A stretch of DNA of 64,000 bases. Source: BACL27 sp964203235. Lineage in GTDB: Bacteria; Actinomycetota; Acidimicrobiia; Acidimicrobiales; Ilumatobacteraceae. The notes below the pieces were generated by a model that did no database searches, was not told the DNA's origin, and saw only the letters and a list, made by a program, of their open reading frames with translations. Numbering within the stretch: the first letter of the stretch is position 1; the number at the start of each line of letters is the position of its first letter. The position numbers and the translations under genes were made by a program. This document shows positions 6,378 to 15,169 of the stretch, piece by piece. Location of the stretch: positions 62,001 to 126,000 of the forward strand of contig CAXNLE010000001.1 of assembly GCA_964203235.1 (NCBI GenBank). Reading direction: 5' to 3'.

Positions 6378-7904
6378 ATGAGTCAAACTACTCAGACGTT
6401 CGTTGGCGCAGAAATCGACGGTACGACGCTACGTGTTGTTCGCCTTGAGGGTCGAACAGTTGTCCATTATGAGAAGTTTCGTCAATTAAATAGTTCTGCC
6501 GTTGCATCAATAATGCATCAAGGTAAATCTAAAAACACTCGTGCTGTGCTTTCGTGGGGGTCATCGGGTGTAGCGATGCAGCGAGTTCAAGCCCCGGGTG
6601 TTGTTGCTCCAAAAATGCAGCCAGTTATTCGCGAATTAATCAATCGGCATCTTCCATCTGGAAGCGAACTTCCTGGTGCTGGTCTCGTGCAGTCGCGGTT
6701 TGATGTTGCAAGACCCACTGCAATGGTTGGCGCGATCACTTCTGAGACTGCGCTAAACCTGCGTTATGAACTAGACAATTCAAATTGCGGATTAATTGTT
6801 GCGCCATTCACACTTAACCACGAAGGTTTATATTTGGCAGTTCGCGAGTCGTGCGCTGAAATGACACTCGTGCGCGGCGGTATACCAGTATCTTCTCGTC
6901 AACTTAATTGTGGCGGTGCATCACCGTGGCCACAAGGTGATAATGCAACGCAAACTCAATCATTGTTTTCGCCAGAAAATGTTGTTGCGTTGCGTCGATA
7001 TCTGGCAAGCCTTGCGCGCGAAGTGCATCGAACGATTGAACTCTGGGAGCGAAATGGTGACACTTGCCCGCGCGACCTATGGACTTTTGGCTCTGGGGCA
7101 ACACTGCCTCAACTGCCGGCATTTTTAGAAAATGTCGGGGTGACAGTTCTGCCGGCACCAGTTAGTAGCAGCCTTGATGTTTCACAGATTCCAGAGGCTG
7201 AGAGGCTTGCGGCCTACGGTTCTCTTGCTGCGGCAACGATGCAACTTGAATATCAACCATTTGTCGATGTCTCAAGATATTTCAGTCGTCGAGTAAGTCG
7301 TCGTCTTGCAAAACAGTCTCCGTCAAAAAGTCTGCAACCATTTGAAGGAGTAATCACCGGCGACGGCTCGCGCGGCTTCGCAAGTCCTGTGTTTAGTTCT
7401 TCAAGAATTTCACAAGTGCCGCGTGGTTTGGCAGTTGGCTTATCTGTAGTTGTCGTTGCCGCATTGCTAGCCACATTTGCTTGGGTTTCTGCAGGGCGAA
7501 CTGCAGCGAGCCTCGAGCGTGTAATCGCGACCGCGCAAAAAGAAGTCAAGTCAAGCAAGGCCGCAGCCGAACTCGCCAAAAGAAAACAAACAGCAGCGAC
7601 ACAGTTGAATTCGATTTCGCAATTCACGCCGCCGATTTGGTCGGCCGCCGTTGTTGCACTTCTGTCGTCTCTTCCGGCTGAGCCAATCGTTAATTCGGTT
7701 GCATTCAGTGTCGAAAATGGTCTTGTAAGTGCGCGATTTACCGTCAAGATTCCTGCTGAAATGCTTGATGAATGGCAGCGTGCTCTTGCCACAAGTGGCG
7801 CATCGATTTCTATAACAGAGCTAGATGCAACCGAAAATGGGCCGGTTGAATACGCATTCGTGTTTCCGCTTGGTGTGCCATTCGTGCCTTTCGGTGACGT
7901 ATGA
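6378..7904 (+). CDS. PilM-PilN fusion, type IV pilus inner-membrane assembly protein
   Basis: A 508-residue protein. The N-terminal approximately 300 residues resemble the actin-like PilM fold (opening FVGAEIDGTTLRVVRLEG, later DLWTFGSGATLPQLP). Residues about 350-372 are one membrane helix, 375-415 a predicted coiled coil, and the rest a small PilN-like periplasmic-type domain. In most bacteria PilM (cytoplasmic) and PilN (membrane) are separate and bind through a short PilN tail; here they appear joined. It overlaps the next gene by ATGA, followed by pilO-, pilB- and pilC-like genes, which supports the assignment. Primary similarity is weak, so the family call rests partly on context. Confidence 0.75.
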   Translation: MSQTTQTFVGAEIDGTTLRVVRLEGRTVVHYEKFRQLNSSAVASIMHQGKSKNTRAVLSWGSSGVAMQRVQAPGVVAPKMQPVIRELINRHLPSGSELPGAGLVQSRFDVARPTAMVGAITSETALNLRYELDNSNCGLIVAPFTLNHEGLYLAVRESCAEMTLVRGGIPVSSRQLNCGGASPWPQGDNATQTQSLFSPENVVALRRYLASLAREVHRTIELWERNGDTCPRDLWTFGSGATLPQLPAFLENVGVTVLPAPVSSSLDVSQIPEAERLAAYGSLAAATMQLEYQPFVDVSRYFSRRVSRRLAKQSPSKSLQPFEGVITGDGSRGFASPVFSSSRISQVPRGLAVGLSVVVVAALLATFAWVSAGRTAASLERVIATAQKEVKSSKAAAELAKRKQTAATQLNSISQFTPPIWSAAVVALLSSLPAEPIVNSVAFSVENGLVSARFTVKIPAEMLDEWQRALATSGASISITELDATENGPVEYAFVFPLGVPFVPFGDV

Positions 7905-8488
7905 GTCGCCGAAAAATTTTTATTAGTATCGGTGCAGTTGTTGTTGCGCTAATTTTCGTTCTCGTCTTTGGGCTAATTACTAACCGTCGCGATCATGTTG
8001 ATCGGCTTAGAGAAACTGCCGATCTAGTTTTTCTTGAGTCGGCCGCGATTCGCGCCAAGTCAGCCAATATAGATCTCACAGGTGACCCAAATTTAAGTCT
8101 TCTCGCGCCGTCAACGCTGACGAGCGCAGACTTGGTCAGCGCAATTCGCAGAGAAGCCGAAGTTTTAACGCTTGGTGTTGTTGAAGCCAAAGCGCCCGCT
8201 GAATCGATGACTGTAGAAGCAGCGCTTACTGCTTTAAACATCGACCCAACTTCGTTAACAGAACTTTTTACGGTGGTTACGGCAGTGGTTGAAGTTACGG
8301 GTGATGTTCCTCGGCTAATTCAGTTGATTGATAAAACGAGAGATGCGCGCATTACTGGCCCGTTGATTGGTATTGCCAGTATCAAGTTTGATTTTGCCGG
8401 CAATCAAACAGTGGCAACTCTCGAGTTAGTTGGCATCAGATTTAATGAACAGCAAATATCTGTAGCGCCGGGGACTACGTTGCCTTGA
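7901..8488 (+). CDS. PilO-like pilus assembly membrane protein
   Basis: A 195-residue bitopic protein: short basic N-terminus (MSRRK), one membrane helix at about 6-27, a helical linker (HVDRLRETADLVFLESAAIRA), then an alpha/beta domain at about 110-190 of ferredoxin-like size. Architecture and position directly after the PilM-PilN fusion and before the PilB ATPase fit PilO, which pairs with PilN in the alignment subcomplex. The start overlaps the previous stop (ATGA), and the stop overlaps the next TTG start (TTGA), so translation is probably coupled. Confidence 0.7.
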   Translation: MSRRKIFISIGAVVVALIFVLVFGLITNRRDHVDRLRETADLVFLESAAIRAKSANIDLTGDPNLSLLAPSTLTSADLVSAIRREAEVLTLGVVEAKAPAESMTVEAALTALNIDPTSLTELFTVVTAVVEVTGDVPRLIQLIDKTRDARITGPLIGIASIKFDFAGNQTVATLELVGIRFNEQQISVAPGTTLP

Positions 8489-10194
8489 CGACGACGACAA
8501 AAGAGTTTTTGCCCGAACTCCGAGAAGCAATTGCGCTTCTTAAAAAAGCAGTACCTGCAATTGCTGAAGATCTGCCGAGATATGAAGCGGCAGCAGAAGT
8601 AGGTTGGCTCAACGGCATTAGGCCCGTGCGAGCAATGATTTCAGCAGGTCTGCAAATCACAGATCTCGAACTCGCTATTTGGTCGTCAAAAGGTTTTGAA
8701 TATTTAGGCCAGTTGCCAGGTTTAGTTCCACCAGATTTAGTTGAGCGCATTCCACCTCATGAAGCACTAGATCTTGGGGCGTTTCCAGTCGGTCGCCGAG
8801 ACAACACTGTTGTCATTGCGGTTTTAGACCCAAATAATGCAAAGGTGATGACAGAGCTTCGTGCTCGTTTCACAGATTATGAAGTCGGCTTCGTAGTCAC
8901 AAATCGACCCGCATTGCAGGCTGCTGCAGAGCGACACGAAGACACTGATGTTGTTGATGAGTTAGCAGATGAAGAATCACTAAATCGTGCGAGCCAACTG
9001 CAAGAAATCGAAAAACGCCTTGCTGCGGAGGGCCGCGTTGCCGAACTCGCCGATGTAATGATCGAGCGCGCGATTATGTCGGGTGCTTCTGACATTCATA
9101 TTGAACCAGATGATAAAAGTTGCGAAATACGTTTTCGTCTTGATGGAATCTTGACGGCGGCCGGAAAGTATCCGATTGAATTCGGTCAAATACTTGTAAA
9201 CCGAGTCAAGATCATGTCGCAACTTGACGTGGGCGATAGACGATCACCGCAAGATGGTCGAGCATCTGCAACATTTGGTGGTCACACAGTTGACTTGCGA
9301 GTTGTCACGATCCCTTCTGCCTGGGGTGGAGAATCATGCGTTATTCGTTTGTTAGATCAAACACGAGTTCAGACAAGACTTGCATCAATTGGTTTCAGTC
9401 GAGCGGTTCGTGTGCAATTTGATAATTTGTGTGCACTTCAAGGCGGAGTGATTCTGGCAACTGGCCCGACTGGGTCTGGTAAAACTACAACTCTTTATAG
9501 CGCGCTTAGAAAACTCACGACACCATTAGTAAAGACAATCACGGTTGAAGACCCAGTCGAATATCGCCTGTCTGGAATGTTGCAAGTTCAAGTAAATCGC
9601 GCCGCAAATTTTGATTTCGCCGCTGCCTTGCGAGCAGTTTTGCGTGCTGACCCTGATGTTTTACTAGTTGGTGAAATTCGAGATACAGAAACTGCAAAGA
9701 CAGCGATGGGTGCTGCGCTAACTGGGCAAGTCGTCATGGCGTCATTGCACGCTTCAACCGCCGCTACTGCACCGTTGCGCTTAATCGATCTCGGTATCGA
9801 ACCGTTCATGGTTTCAGCGGCAGTTCGTGGAGTAATTAATCAGCGATTATTGCGCCGGCTTTGCCGACAGTGTCGAACACCGTATGTGCCGCGTCGCTCA
9901 GTTCTTGATGAGGCTCAATGGCCATTTGAACGGCCAGAGAGATTGTGGGGGCCGCGAATTGGCGGTTGCGAAAACTGTTTTGATACCGGTTTTAAAGGTC
10001 GTGCAGTAGTCGCTGAAGTGATGAAAGTAACCGATGAATTGAGATCTGCAATCATTGCCAGGGCCGACCCGGCATTAATTGAAGTGATTGCAATTAACTC
10101 AGGCATGGTGCCGATTCGTCATGATGCGTTGCAACTTGCCCGTCAAGGAGCGACCTCACTTGAAGAGGTTGCCCGAGTTCTTGGTGAAAACTAA
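8485..10194 (+). CDS. pilB: type IV pilus assembly ATPase PilB/GspE
   Basis: A 569-residue cytoplasmic extension ATPase. An N-terminal GspE-type domain (about 60-150) is followed by the ATPase core: Walker A GPTGSGKTTT near residue 328, Asp box VEDPVEY, Walker B LLVGEIRD near 392, His box region MASLHAST, and the zinc-binding tetracysteine LCRQC (about 458) with CENC (about 494). The length matches PilB rather than the shorter PilT. The TTG start overlaps the pilO stop. No pilT-like retraction ATPase is in the window. Confidence 0.95.
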   Translation: MTTTTKEFLPELREAIALLKKAVPAIAEDLPRYEAAAEVGWLNGIRPVRAMISAGLQITDLELAIWSSKGFEYLGQLPGLVPPDLVERIPPHEALDLGAFPVGRRDNTVVIAVLDPNNAKVMTELRARFTDYEVGFVVTNRPALQAAAERHEDTDVVDELADEESLNRASQLQEIEKRLAAEGRVAELADVMIERAIMSGASDIHIEPDDKSCEIRFRLDGILTAAGKYPIEFGQILVNRVKIMSQLDVGDRRSPQDGRASATFGGHTVDLRVVTIPSAWGGESCVIRLLDQTRVQTRLASIGFSRAVRVQFDNLCALQGGVILATGPTGSGKTTTLYSALRKLTTPLVKTITVEDPVEYRLSGMLQVQVNRAANFDFAAALRAVLRADPDVLLVGEIRDTETAKTAMGAALTGQVVMASLHASTAATAPLRLIDLGIEPFMVSAAVRGVINQRLLRRLCRQCRTPYVPRRSVLDEAQWPFERPERLWGPRIGGCENCFDTGFKGRAVVAEVMKVTDELRSAIIARADPALIEVIAINSGMVPIRHDALQLARQGATSLEEVARVLGEN

Positions 10195-10196
10195 TT

Positions 10197-10202
10197 TATA
10201 CT
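10197..10202 (+). promoter_or_regulatory. possible -10 box before pilC
   Basis: TATACT 12 nt upstream of the pilC ATG, in the 20-bp gap after pilB. It could give pilC its own short-leader transcript. It was identified by eye, with no clear -35 element. Confidence 0.35.
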
Positions 10203-10214
10203 GTCTCATAATTA

Positions 10215-11432
10215 ATGTCTCACACATACTTTTTTAAGGGTTCCGATCGACTTGATCGCAAGCGCAAGGGTCAAATTGTCGCTGTTGATCGCGAAGCTGC
10301 GAAGGCGAAGTTATATCGTCGCGGGGTCTTTGTAAAGCGACTTAGGCGACGAATATTTTTCGACCTGTTCTCAAGAGATTTAGACTTCATTCATCCAAGA
10401 TTGCCACTAGAAGAAGTGCTCTGGATCTCTCGTAATCTTTCAAGTTTGTTGACCAGTGGTATCCGCCTTCCGGAGGCTTGCGAACTAATTACAGATCAAC
10501 GACCTGGCAAGCGACCGGCGCGAGTCATGACAAAAATTCGACTTGATCTCGAAGCAGGAATGGGCGTCGGCGATGCATTCGTTGCTCAACAGCATCGTCT
10601 CGGCAGTGTTCCGACTGCGATGATCAAAGCCGGTGAGGCCACAGGGTCGCTAGTCGCAACATTTAAGGGCATCATTGATTTGTGTGATGCGCAAATTAGA
10701 TTGCGAAAAAATCTTAAGCGAGCAATTCAGTATCCGTTAGCCGTGATGTCAACAACTATCGCAGTTTTATTGGCGATGGTTTTCTTCGTGGTGCCGCGCT
10801 TTGTTGATATGTATTCGCAACTCAATGCGAAGCTTCCAGCTTTGACTCAGTTCGTGGTAGATCTAAGCATCACACTCACCCGTCAAGCATGGGCGTTTCC
10901 TACAATTTTAGGTTTGTTGATTGTGCTGATGTATCTTCTTCGAAAGATTCCAACTGGGCGAATAATCACAGATAATTTATTTCTAAAGGTTCCACGACTC
11001 GGTGCGCTTATTCATCGGTCAATCACTACTCGCAGCGCTGCGACATTGAGCGCTTTGCTTACAGCGAAAGTTTCAATGCTTGACTCTCTAGAAATGACTG
11101 GTGAGGCAAGTGGCAATGTGGTGTTTCAAGAAGCATTTCTGGGCATCCAAAATTTGATTGCACAGGGCGAATCTGTTACCGACTCATTTTCAAGTATTGA
11201 CGAGTTGCCATTAGTGTTTCGCGATTTGGCAGCAGTTGGTGATGCCTCTGGAGACCTTGCCGGTGTTCTTGCGCGGTATGCGGCCGATACCGAAGAAGAT
11301 CTCAAACGTGATGGTGAAGATTTCGCAAAGGCAATTGAGCCGTATTTAATTTTGGGTCTTGGTGTGATCGTAGGTACAGCAGTAATTGCGCTGTACCTAC
11401 CGATCTTCCAACTCGTAACGATTGTGGGCTAG
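10215..11432 (+). CDS. pilC: type IV pilus inner-membrane platform protein PilC
   Basis: A 405-residue polytopic platform protein of the GspF/PilC family. Two repeated T2SF domains are visible: residues about 70-195 (EEVLWISRNLSSLLTSGIRLPEA; MIKAGEATGSL) and about 270-395 (RSAATLSALLTAKVSMLDSLEMT; LAAVGDASGDL). Membrane helices lie near 172-195, 222-243 and 374-400. It follows pilB after a 20-bp gap. Its stop codon directly abuts the stop codon of the convergent YHYH gene. Confidence 0.93.
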   Translation: MSHTYFFKGSDRLDRKRKGQIVAVDREAAKAKLYRRGVFVKRLRRRIFFDLFSRDLDFIHPRLPLEEVLWISRNLSSLLTSGIRLPEACELITDQRPGKRPARVMTKIRLDLEAGMGVGDAFVAQQHRLGSVPTAMIKAGEATGSLVATFKGIIDLCDAQIRLRKNLKRAIQYPLAVMSTTIAVLLAMVFFVVPRFVDMYSQLNAKLPALTQFVVDLSITLTRQAWAFPTILGLLIVLMYLLRKIPTGRIITDNLFLKVPRLGALIHRSITTRSAATLSALLTAKVSMLDSLEMTGEASGNVVFQEAFLGIQNLIAQGESVTDSFSSIDELPLVFRDLAAVGDASGDLAGVLARYAADTEEDLKRDGEDFAKAIEPYLILGLGVIVGTAVIALYLPIFQLVTIVG

Positions 11433-13601
11433 TTAGAAACCCAGGTAAGTACTTCTCTTGTTATCGGTCCAAAACTCTGGGATCGAGTTGATCTTTCCGC
11501 GCCACGCACCTCGCAGTAGAAGATGCAAGGTATATGCCTTTCCGAACGGGCTCACTGCCGCTTCGGTGTGGGCATGATAGTGATAGCCGATGCCGTCATG
11601 ATCATGACCGCCGTATTCGTCAAGCGCAACCGAGTATCCGATCATCGAACTATGTGCTGCGAGATATTTACCGAATAAGGCGACTCCGTCTAAACCGAAT
11701 CCGAGTAATGGTGGATGGGTTTTGCCGGTGTAGTCATCTGAGTTATAAAGACTTAGCCCATTATTTAATGCGCTGAACCCATCTGCGTGATAGTGCAGCC
11801 CCATTCCTTGACCTACGTGAACGCCAATGGCGCAGATCTCCGCGGCAGGTTGTGATTGGTTAACTGTGTTGTTCATCGCCGGGTAAATGTTTACGCCGTC
11901 AAACGCGATTCCGTTCGTGTTTATGCTTGCGTAATTAAATGTGGTTGCCGCCGCCACCGACATATTGGCATCAGAAAGCAATGTCTTAACAAAAGTATTT
12001 TCGGTAAGGCTTGAGACTAAACCGTAATCACGCATTGGAATCCTTTTCCCATCCAATTTCCCTATTGCATCTCGCGTGACTTTGCTCGATGGATAGCTAC
12101 CGCCTATGCCGTCACCAGGTGGTCTACGAACGTCGTTGAGATTGCTTGGCTTGTCAGTTATTGAATAACTAGCCATGACCATAAACGGATGATATGTACC
12201 TGAAGAGTCTTTTTCATTCGTGAAATATACAAACGGTGTTGTCTGTTGACCGAGAGTACCATTTGCGATACTGCTACTTTGCAGAGTAACCCCGAGTGCA
12301 CCGTCACGGTAATTTTTGTACAACAAAGTGTCGTAGCGCAATTTGCCACCCTGTGCCTCGACCAAGGTTTTGATTTCAGCAATTTTTGCATCTGCGGCAG
12401 TTTTTGTTGCAGAACTCGAGCCAGCAACTGCAACTTGAGGCTTATAGGTAGAAGTAATCTGATTTGCTAATTTGCTGTTACTAGCTTCATAACCTGTAGT
12501 CGAATCGGCAAGAAAACCTGCAATCGAAACTCGTTCGTTGCTTACGAAATCAATGCCATCTGGGTTGAAATCAGTTGGCATGTCGTAGTTGATTGGCGAA
12601 CTAAACAGATGCAATTGCGTAGCGTCACTACTTGACGAGACTAGCGAGAACGACCCATTGCTCAGTTTCACGTAGTAGTTTGCCGCGCTAAAACTTGAGT
12701 CGAGTGAGTGCGTATAAGTTGAAGTACTTAGCGCATATCGCTTTTTTGCCTGCAAAAGTTTTGTCGCGTTGTCATAACTAAAAGAGATGAAACCTGTTGA
12801 GGTAGTTGTGAAACCCCAGTTAATTTTGAAAACTAATTTATTTGAACTTGCTGATTCGAAATCAAGTGAGTAAATGTTATGTAGAACTGAGTCAATTCTG
12901 AACTGTGATGTATCGGTGGTGTCTGGGGTTGCATTAAAAATACCTTTGAGATACGACTCAAATGTCTGTGCAGTCAATGTGGCTGCTGGCGCTGCATATG
13001 ACGAAGCCGAATTAATAGTCAAATAGTTCGCAGAGTGCGCACCAGAACTGTTATCGCCGATCATAAATTTAGTTCGATTTGAAACAGAAGATAGAGCGCT
13101 CAAAGTTTTGCCGGGGAGTGATCGCTTAAGAATTACTGACATTGGCGCTGGCGTGTAATAAATCGGACTACTAGTTGTCGCTACGGTCGTTGCAACAGTT
13201 GTAGCTGTCGTGTTAGTTGGTGCAGTAGTGCCAGTCGTAGCAGAAGTATTCGTAGCGCCTGGGGTACTAATTAACATCGCCTTTGTTGCGGCGATTGCTT
13301 TAAAGTTTCCTTTTTTCGCAATCTTTAAAGTCACAATGCAGGTACCAGATGGTTTAGTAGTTACCTGAGTCTTGGCCTTGTTTATTGAGCAGTTGCCTTT
13401 AACAATCCAAGTTTTTTTACCATTCGAATTTGAATTCGCTAGTTCATTTACAGAAATTACGGAAGACGGTGGCAGCGGAGTCTCTCGCCAATTGATGTTG
13501 GCGGCTGTTGCCGCGAGAGCACTCGAGAAAGTTACAGTCGTTGCCAGTAGAGCGAGAAGAACAACTTTAATTGGACTTTTTGTTAGTCGATTTTTGGTCA
13601 T
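11433..13601 (-). CDS. secreted YHYH-domain protein
   Basis: A 722-residue exported protein. A signal peptide covers residues 1-31 (ending SALAATA), followed by a small Ig-like segment with two Cys (GNCSINKA, GTCIVTLKI). A Thr/Ala-rich linker spans about 110-145, then a long domain of unknown function. The C-terminus has the YHYH signature: GHDHDGIGYHYHAH near residues 660-680, preceded by GMGLHYHADGF. YHYH proteins are known as secreted proteins of unknown role, sometimes linked to metal binding. The many His/Asp residues suggest metal coordination (inference). No membrane anchor or sorting signal was seen at the C-terminus. Confidence 0.8.
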   Translation of the reverse strand: MTKNRLTKSPIKVVLLALLATTVTFSSALAATAANINWRETPLPPSSVISVNELANSNSNGKKTWIVKGNCSINKAKTQVTTKPSGTCIVTLKIAKKGNFKAIAATKAMLISTPGATNTSATTGTTAPTNTTATTVATTVATTSSPIYYTPAPMSVILKRSLPGKTLSALSSVSNRTKFMIGDNSSGAHSANYLTINSASSYAAPAATLTAQTFESYLKGIFNATPDTTDTSQFRIDSVLHNIYSLDFESASSNKLVFKINWGFTTTSTGFISFSYDNATKLLQAKKRYALSTSTYTHSLDSSFSAANYYVKLSNGSFSLVSSSSDATQLHLFSSPINYDMPTDFNPDGIDFVSNERVSIAGFLADSTTGYEASNSKLANQITSTYKPQVAVAGSSSATKTAADAKIAEIKTLVEAQGGKLRYDTLLYKNYRDGALGVTLQSSSIANGTLGQQTTPFVYFTNEKDSSGTYHPFMVMASYSITDKPSNLNDVRRPPGDGIGGSYPSSKVTRDAIGKLDGKRIPMRDYGLVSSLTENTFVKTLLSDANMSVAAATTFNYASINTNGIAFDGVNIYPAMNNTVNQSQPAAEICAIGVHVGQGMGLHYHADGFSALNNGLSLYNSDDYTGKTHPPLLGFGLDGVALFGKYLAAHSSMIGYSVALDEYGGHDHDGIGYHYHAHTEAAVSPFGKAYTLHLLLRGAWRGKINSIPEFWTDNKRSTYLGF

Positions 13602-13737
13602 GCCGTAGGTTAGTACTAAAAAACCGAGTGTGACATAATTAGCGACTAGTTTTTGCCGTTAATTCATGTCTTAATCGTCAACTTTTACCGTCAACTTTGG
13701 ACTGGCGAATTTAACTGGCGAATTTGCTGTAGCGGTT

Positions 13738-14088
13738 TTAGCGCTTTTTATCTGCAGCGCCTTTTGGCTCAACAACTGGCTTGCGCACTGTGATGATCTT
13801 CGGAGGCGACGCAACACCAAGAGCGATGTCTTTGAAACCCTTTAGTGCTGTAATTTTCGCAACAGTCTTTGCACTCACTTGCACTTGCTCACCAGTTGCT
13901 GGGTTACGAGCCATGCGGGCTGGGCGCGACTTCTTGGCAAACTTTGCAAAGCCAGAAATATTCACGACATCACCACTGGCAACGGTTGCCAGGATTACGT
14001 CAATTGTGCCTTCGACAACAGCAGTTGCTGTTTTTTTGTCGACGTCGGCGTGGATTGCTACTGCTTGGATGAGGTCACGTTTTTTCAT
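13738..14088 (-). CDS. HU-family DNA-binding protein
   Basis: A 116-residue nucleoid protein. The HU/IHF fold runs from MKKRDLIQAVA to about residue 92: DVVNISGFAKFAKKSRPAR leads into the ARNPATGEQV arm signature. A short basic tail (VRKPVVEPKGAADKKR) follows, like the tails of actinobacterial HU proteins but shorter. The start at 14088 is preferred over upstream in-frame starts because the HU fold begins there and a -10-like TAATAT lies 8 nt upstream, which fits a leaderless message. Confidence 0.9.
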   Translation of the reverse strand: MKKRDLIQAVAIHADVDKKTATAVVEGTIDVILATVASGDVVNISGFAKFAKKSRPARMARNPATGEQVQVSAKTVAKITALKGFKDIALGVASPPKIITVRKPVVEPKGAADKKR

Positions 14089-14096
14089 ATGCCAAG

Positions 14097-14102
14097 ATAT
14101 TA
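14097..14102 (-). promoter_or_regulatory. -10 box of the HU gene, probable leaderless start
   Basis: TAATAT in the minus-strand direction, separated by 8 nt from the HU ATG. No ribosome site fits between them. The spacing places transcription start at or next to the A of the ATG. Confidence 0.5.
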
Positions 14103-14167
14103 CGCACAAACTTAGAACAGGTGGGTGATAGGCAAACCTTATTTTATATGGCTTTTGTAGGTTCTGT

Positions 14168-14216
14168 TTTTGCGACTGCAAATTTCATGTACTTTTGCGA
14201 CTGCAAATCTCATGTA
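14168..14216. repeat. 25-bp tandem duplication at the aldolase 3' end
   Basis: Two near-identical 25-bp units (TTTTGCGACTGCAAAT followed by TTCATGTAC or CTCATGTAT) spanning the aldolase stop codon. It is probably a small replication-slippage duplication with no evident function. A second pair of short repeats (GGCGAATTT, twice) lies at about 13705-13728. Confidence 0.7.
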
Positions 14217-15109
14217 TTAGACGCCTCAAAAATGGCTTGAATCGCGGCGTCTAGCGCGCCGTTGAACTCAATCTCAGACTGTTGCGCTGAAAGGCCTTCG
14301 GTTAGTGCGCGCGAAAAACTTGCGATTACTCCGAGATTCTTCGCGAGTTGTTTATTTGCTTCTTCGCGGCTGTATCCACCTGAGAGTGCGACCACGCGCA
14401 CGACTCGCGGATGTTTGACAAGCTCTGCGTAAAAACCAGTTTCGTTTGGCAACGTGAGTTTGAGCATCACATTTTGGTCGCCACTTAGCGAGTTCAGTTG
14501 ACCGATAATTTCGGCTTTCAACAAAACTTCAGCAGCGCTTTTCTCAGGACTATTGATGTCAACTTCTGGTTCGATAATTGGCACAAGATCGGCAGCAACG
14601 ATTTGTTTACCGATTTCAAATTGTTGTTTGACGACATCTGCAATGCCAGATTGGTTTGCAAGTTTGATCACCGAGCGCATCTTTGTGCCGAAAACTCCGT
14701 GCGACTTGGCGCTCTCAAGTCGCGTGCCGAGTTCTGGTATCGGCTTCATAATTTGTGCGCCATTAGCCTCGTCAGCCAAACCATTATCAATTTTCAAGAA
14801 TGGCAGAATTGACTTTTCTTGCCACAAATATTCTGCGGTGCCTTTGCCATCAATTGAGCGGTTCATAGTCATTTCAAACAAGATTGCACCAAGAATTCGT
14901 GAGCCGGTGAACGCCGGGCTTTTAATAATTCTTGTTCGCATCGCATGAACAAGATCAAACATTTCAGCGTCGTTCTTATATTCTGATTCTTCGACGCCGT
15001 AAAGTTTGAGTGCCTTCGGCGTACTGCCGCCACTTTGGTCTAGGGCGGCGATGAAGCCTTTATCGGTCTTAGCTTTTTGAAGTTGTTCTGGATTAATGCC
15101 TGCGCTCAT
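14210..15109 (-). CDS. fda: class I fructose-bisphosphate aldolase
   Basis: A 299-residue glycolytic/gluconeogenic aldolase that cleaves fructose 1,6-bisphosphate to dihydroxyacetone phosphate and glyceraldehyde 3-phosphate by a Schiff base. The family signature ALDQSGGSTPKALKLYG is near the N-terminus. WQEKSILPFLKIDNGL and the active-site lysine region VMLKLTLPNE (about residue 215) are present, and GGYSREEAN is the phosphate-binding part. The length matches the bacterial class I family. It is a single gene upstream of HU on the same strand with about 120 bp between them. Confidence 0.92.
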   Translation of the reverse strand: MSAGINPEQLQKAKTDKGFIAALDQSGGSTPKALKLYGVEESEYKNDAEMFDLVHAMRTRIIKSPAFTGSRILGAILFEMTMNRSIDGKGTAEYLWQEKSILPFLKIDNGLADEANGAQIMKPIPELGTRLESAKSHGVFGTKMRSVIKLANQSGIADVVKQQFEIGKQIVAADLVPIIEPEVDINSPEKSAAEVLLKAEIIGQLNSLSGDQNVMLKLTLPNETGFYAELVKHPRVVRVVALSGGYSREEANKQLAKNLGVIASFSRALTEGLSAQQSEIEFNGALDAAIQAIFEASNT

Positions 15110-15169
15110 GTGTGTTGTCCTTTGTGCGATTGGGTAAATATTAACGCAGTTCAGGTAGACGAGATAAAT

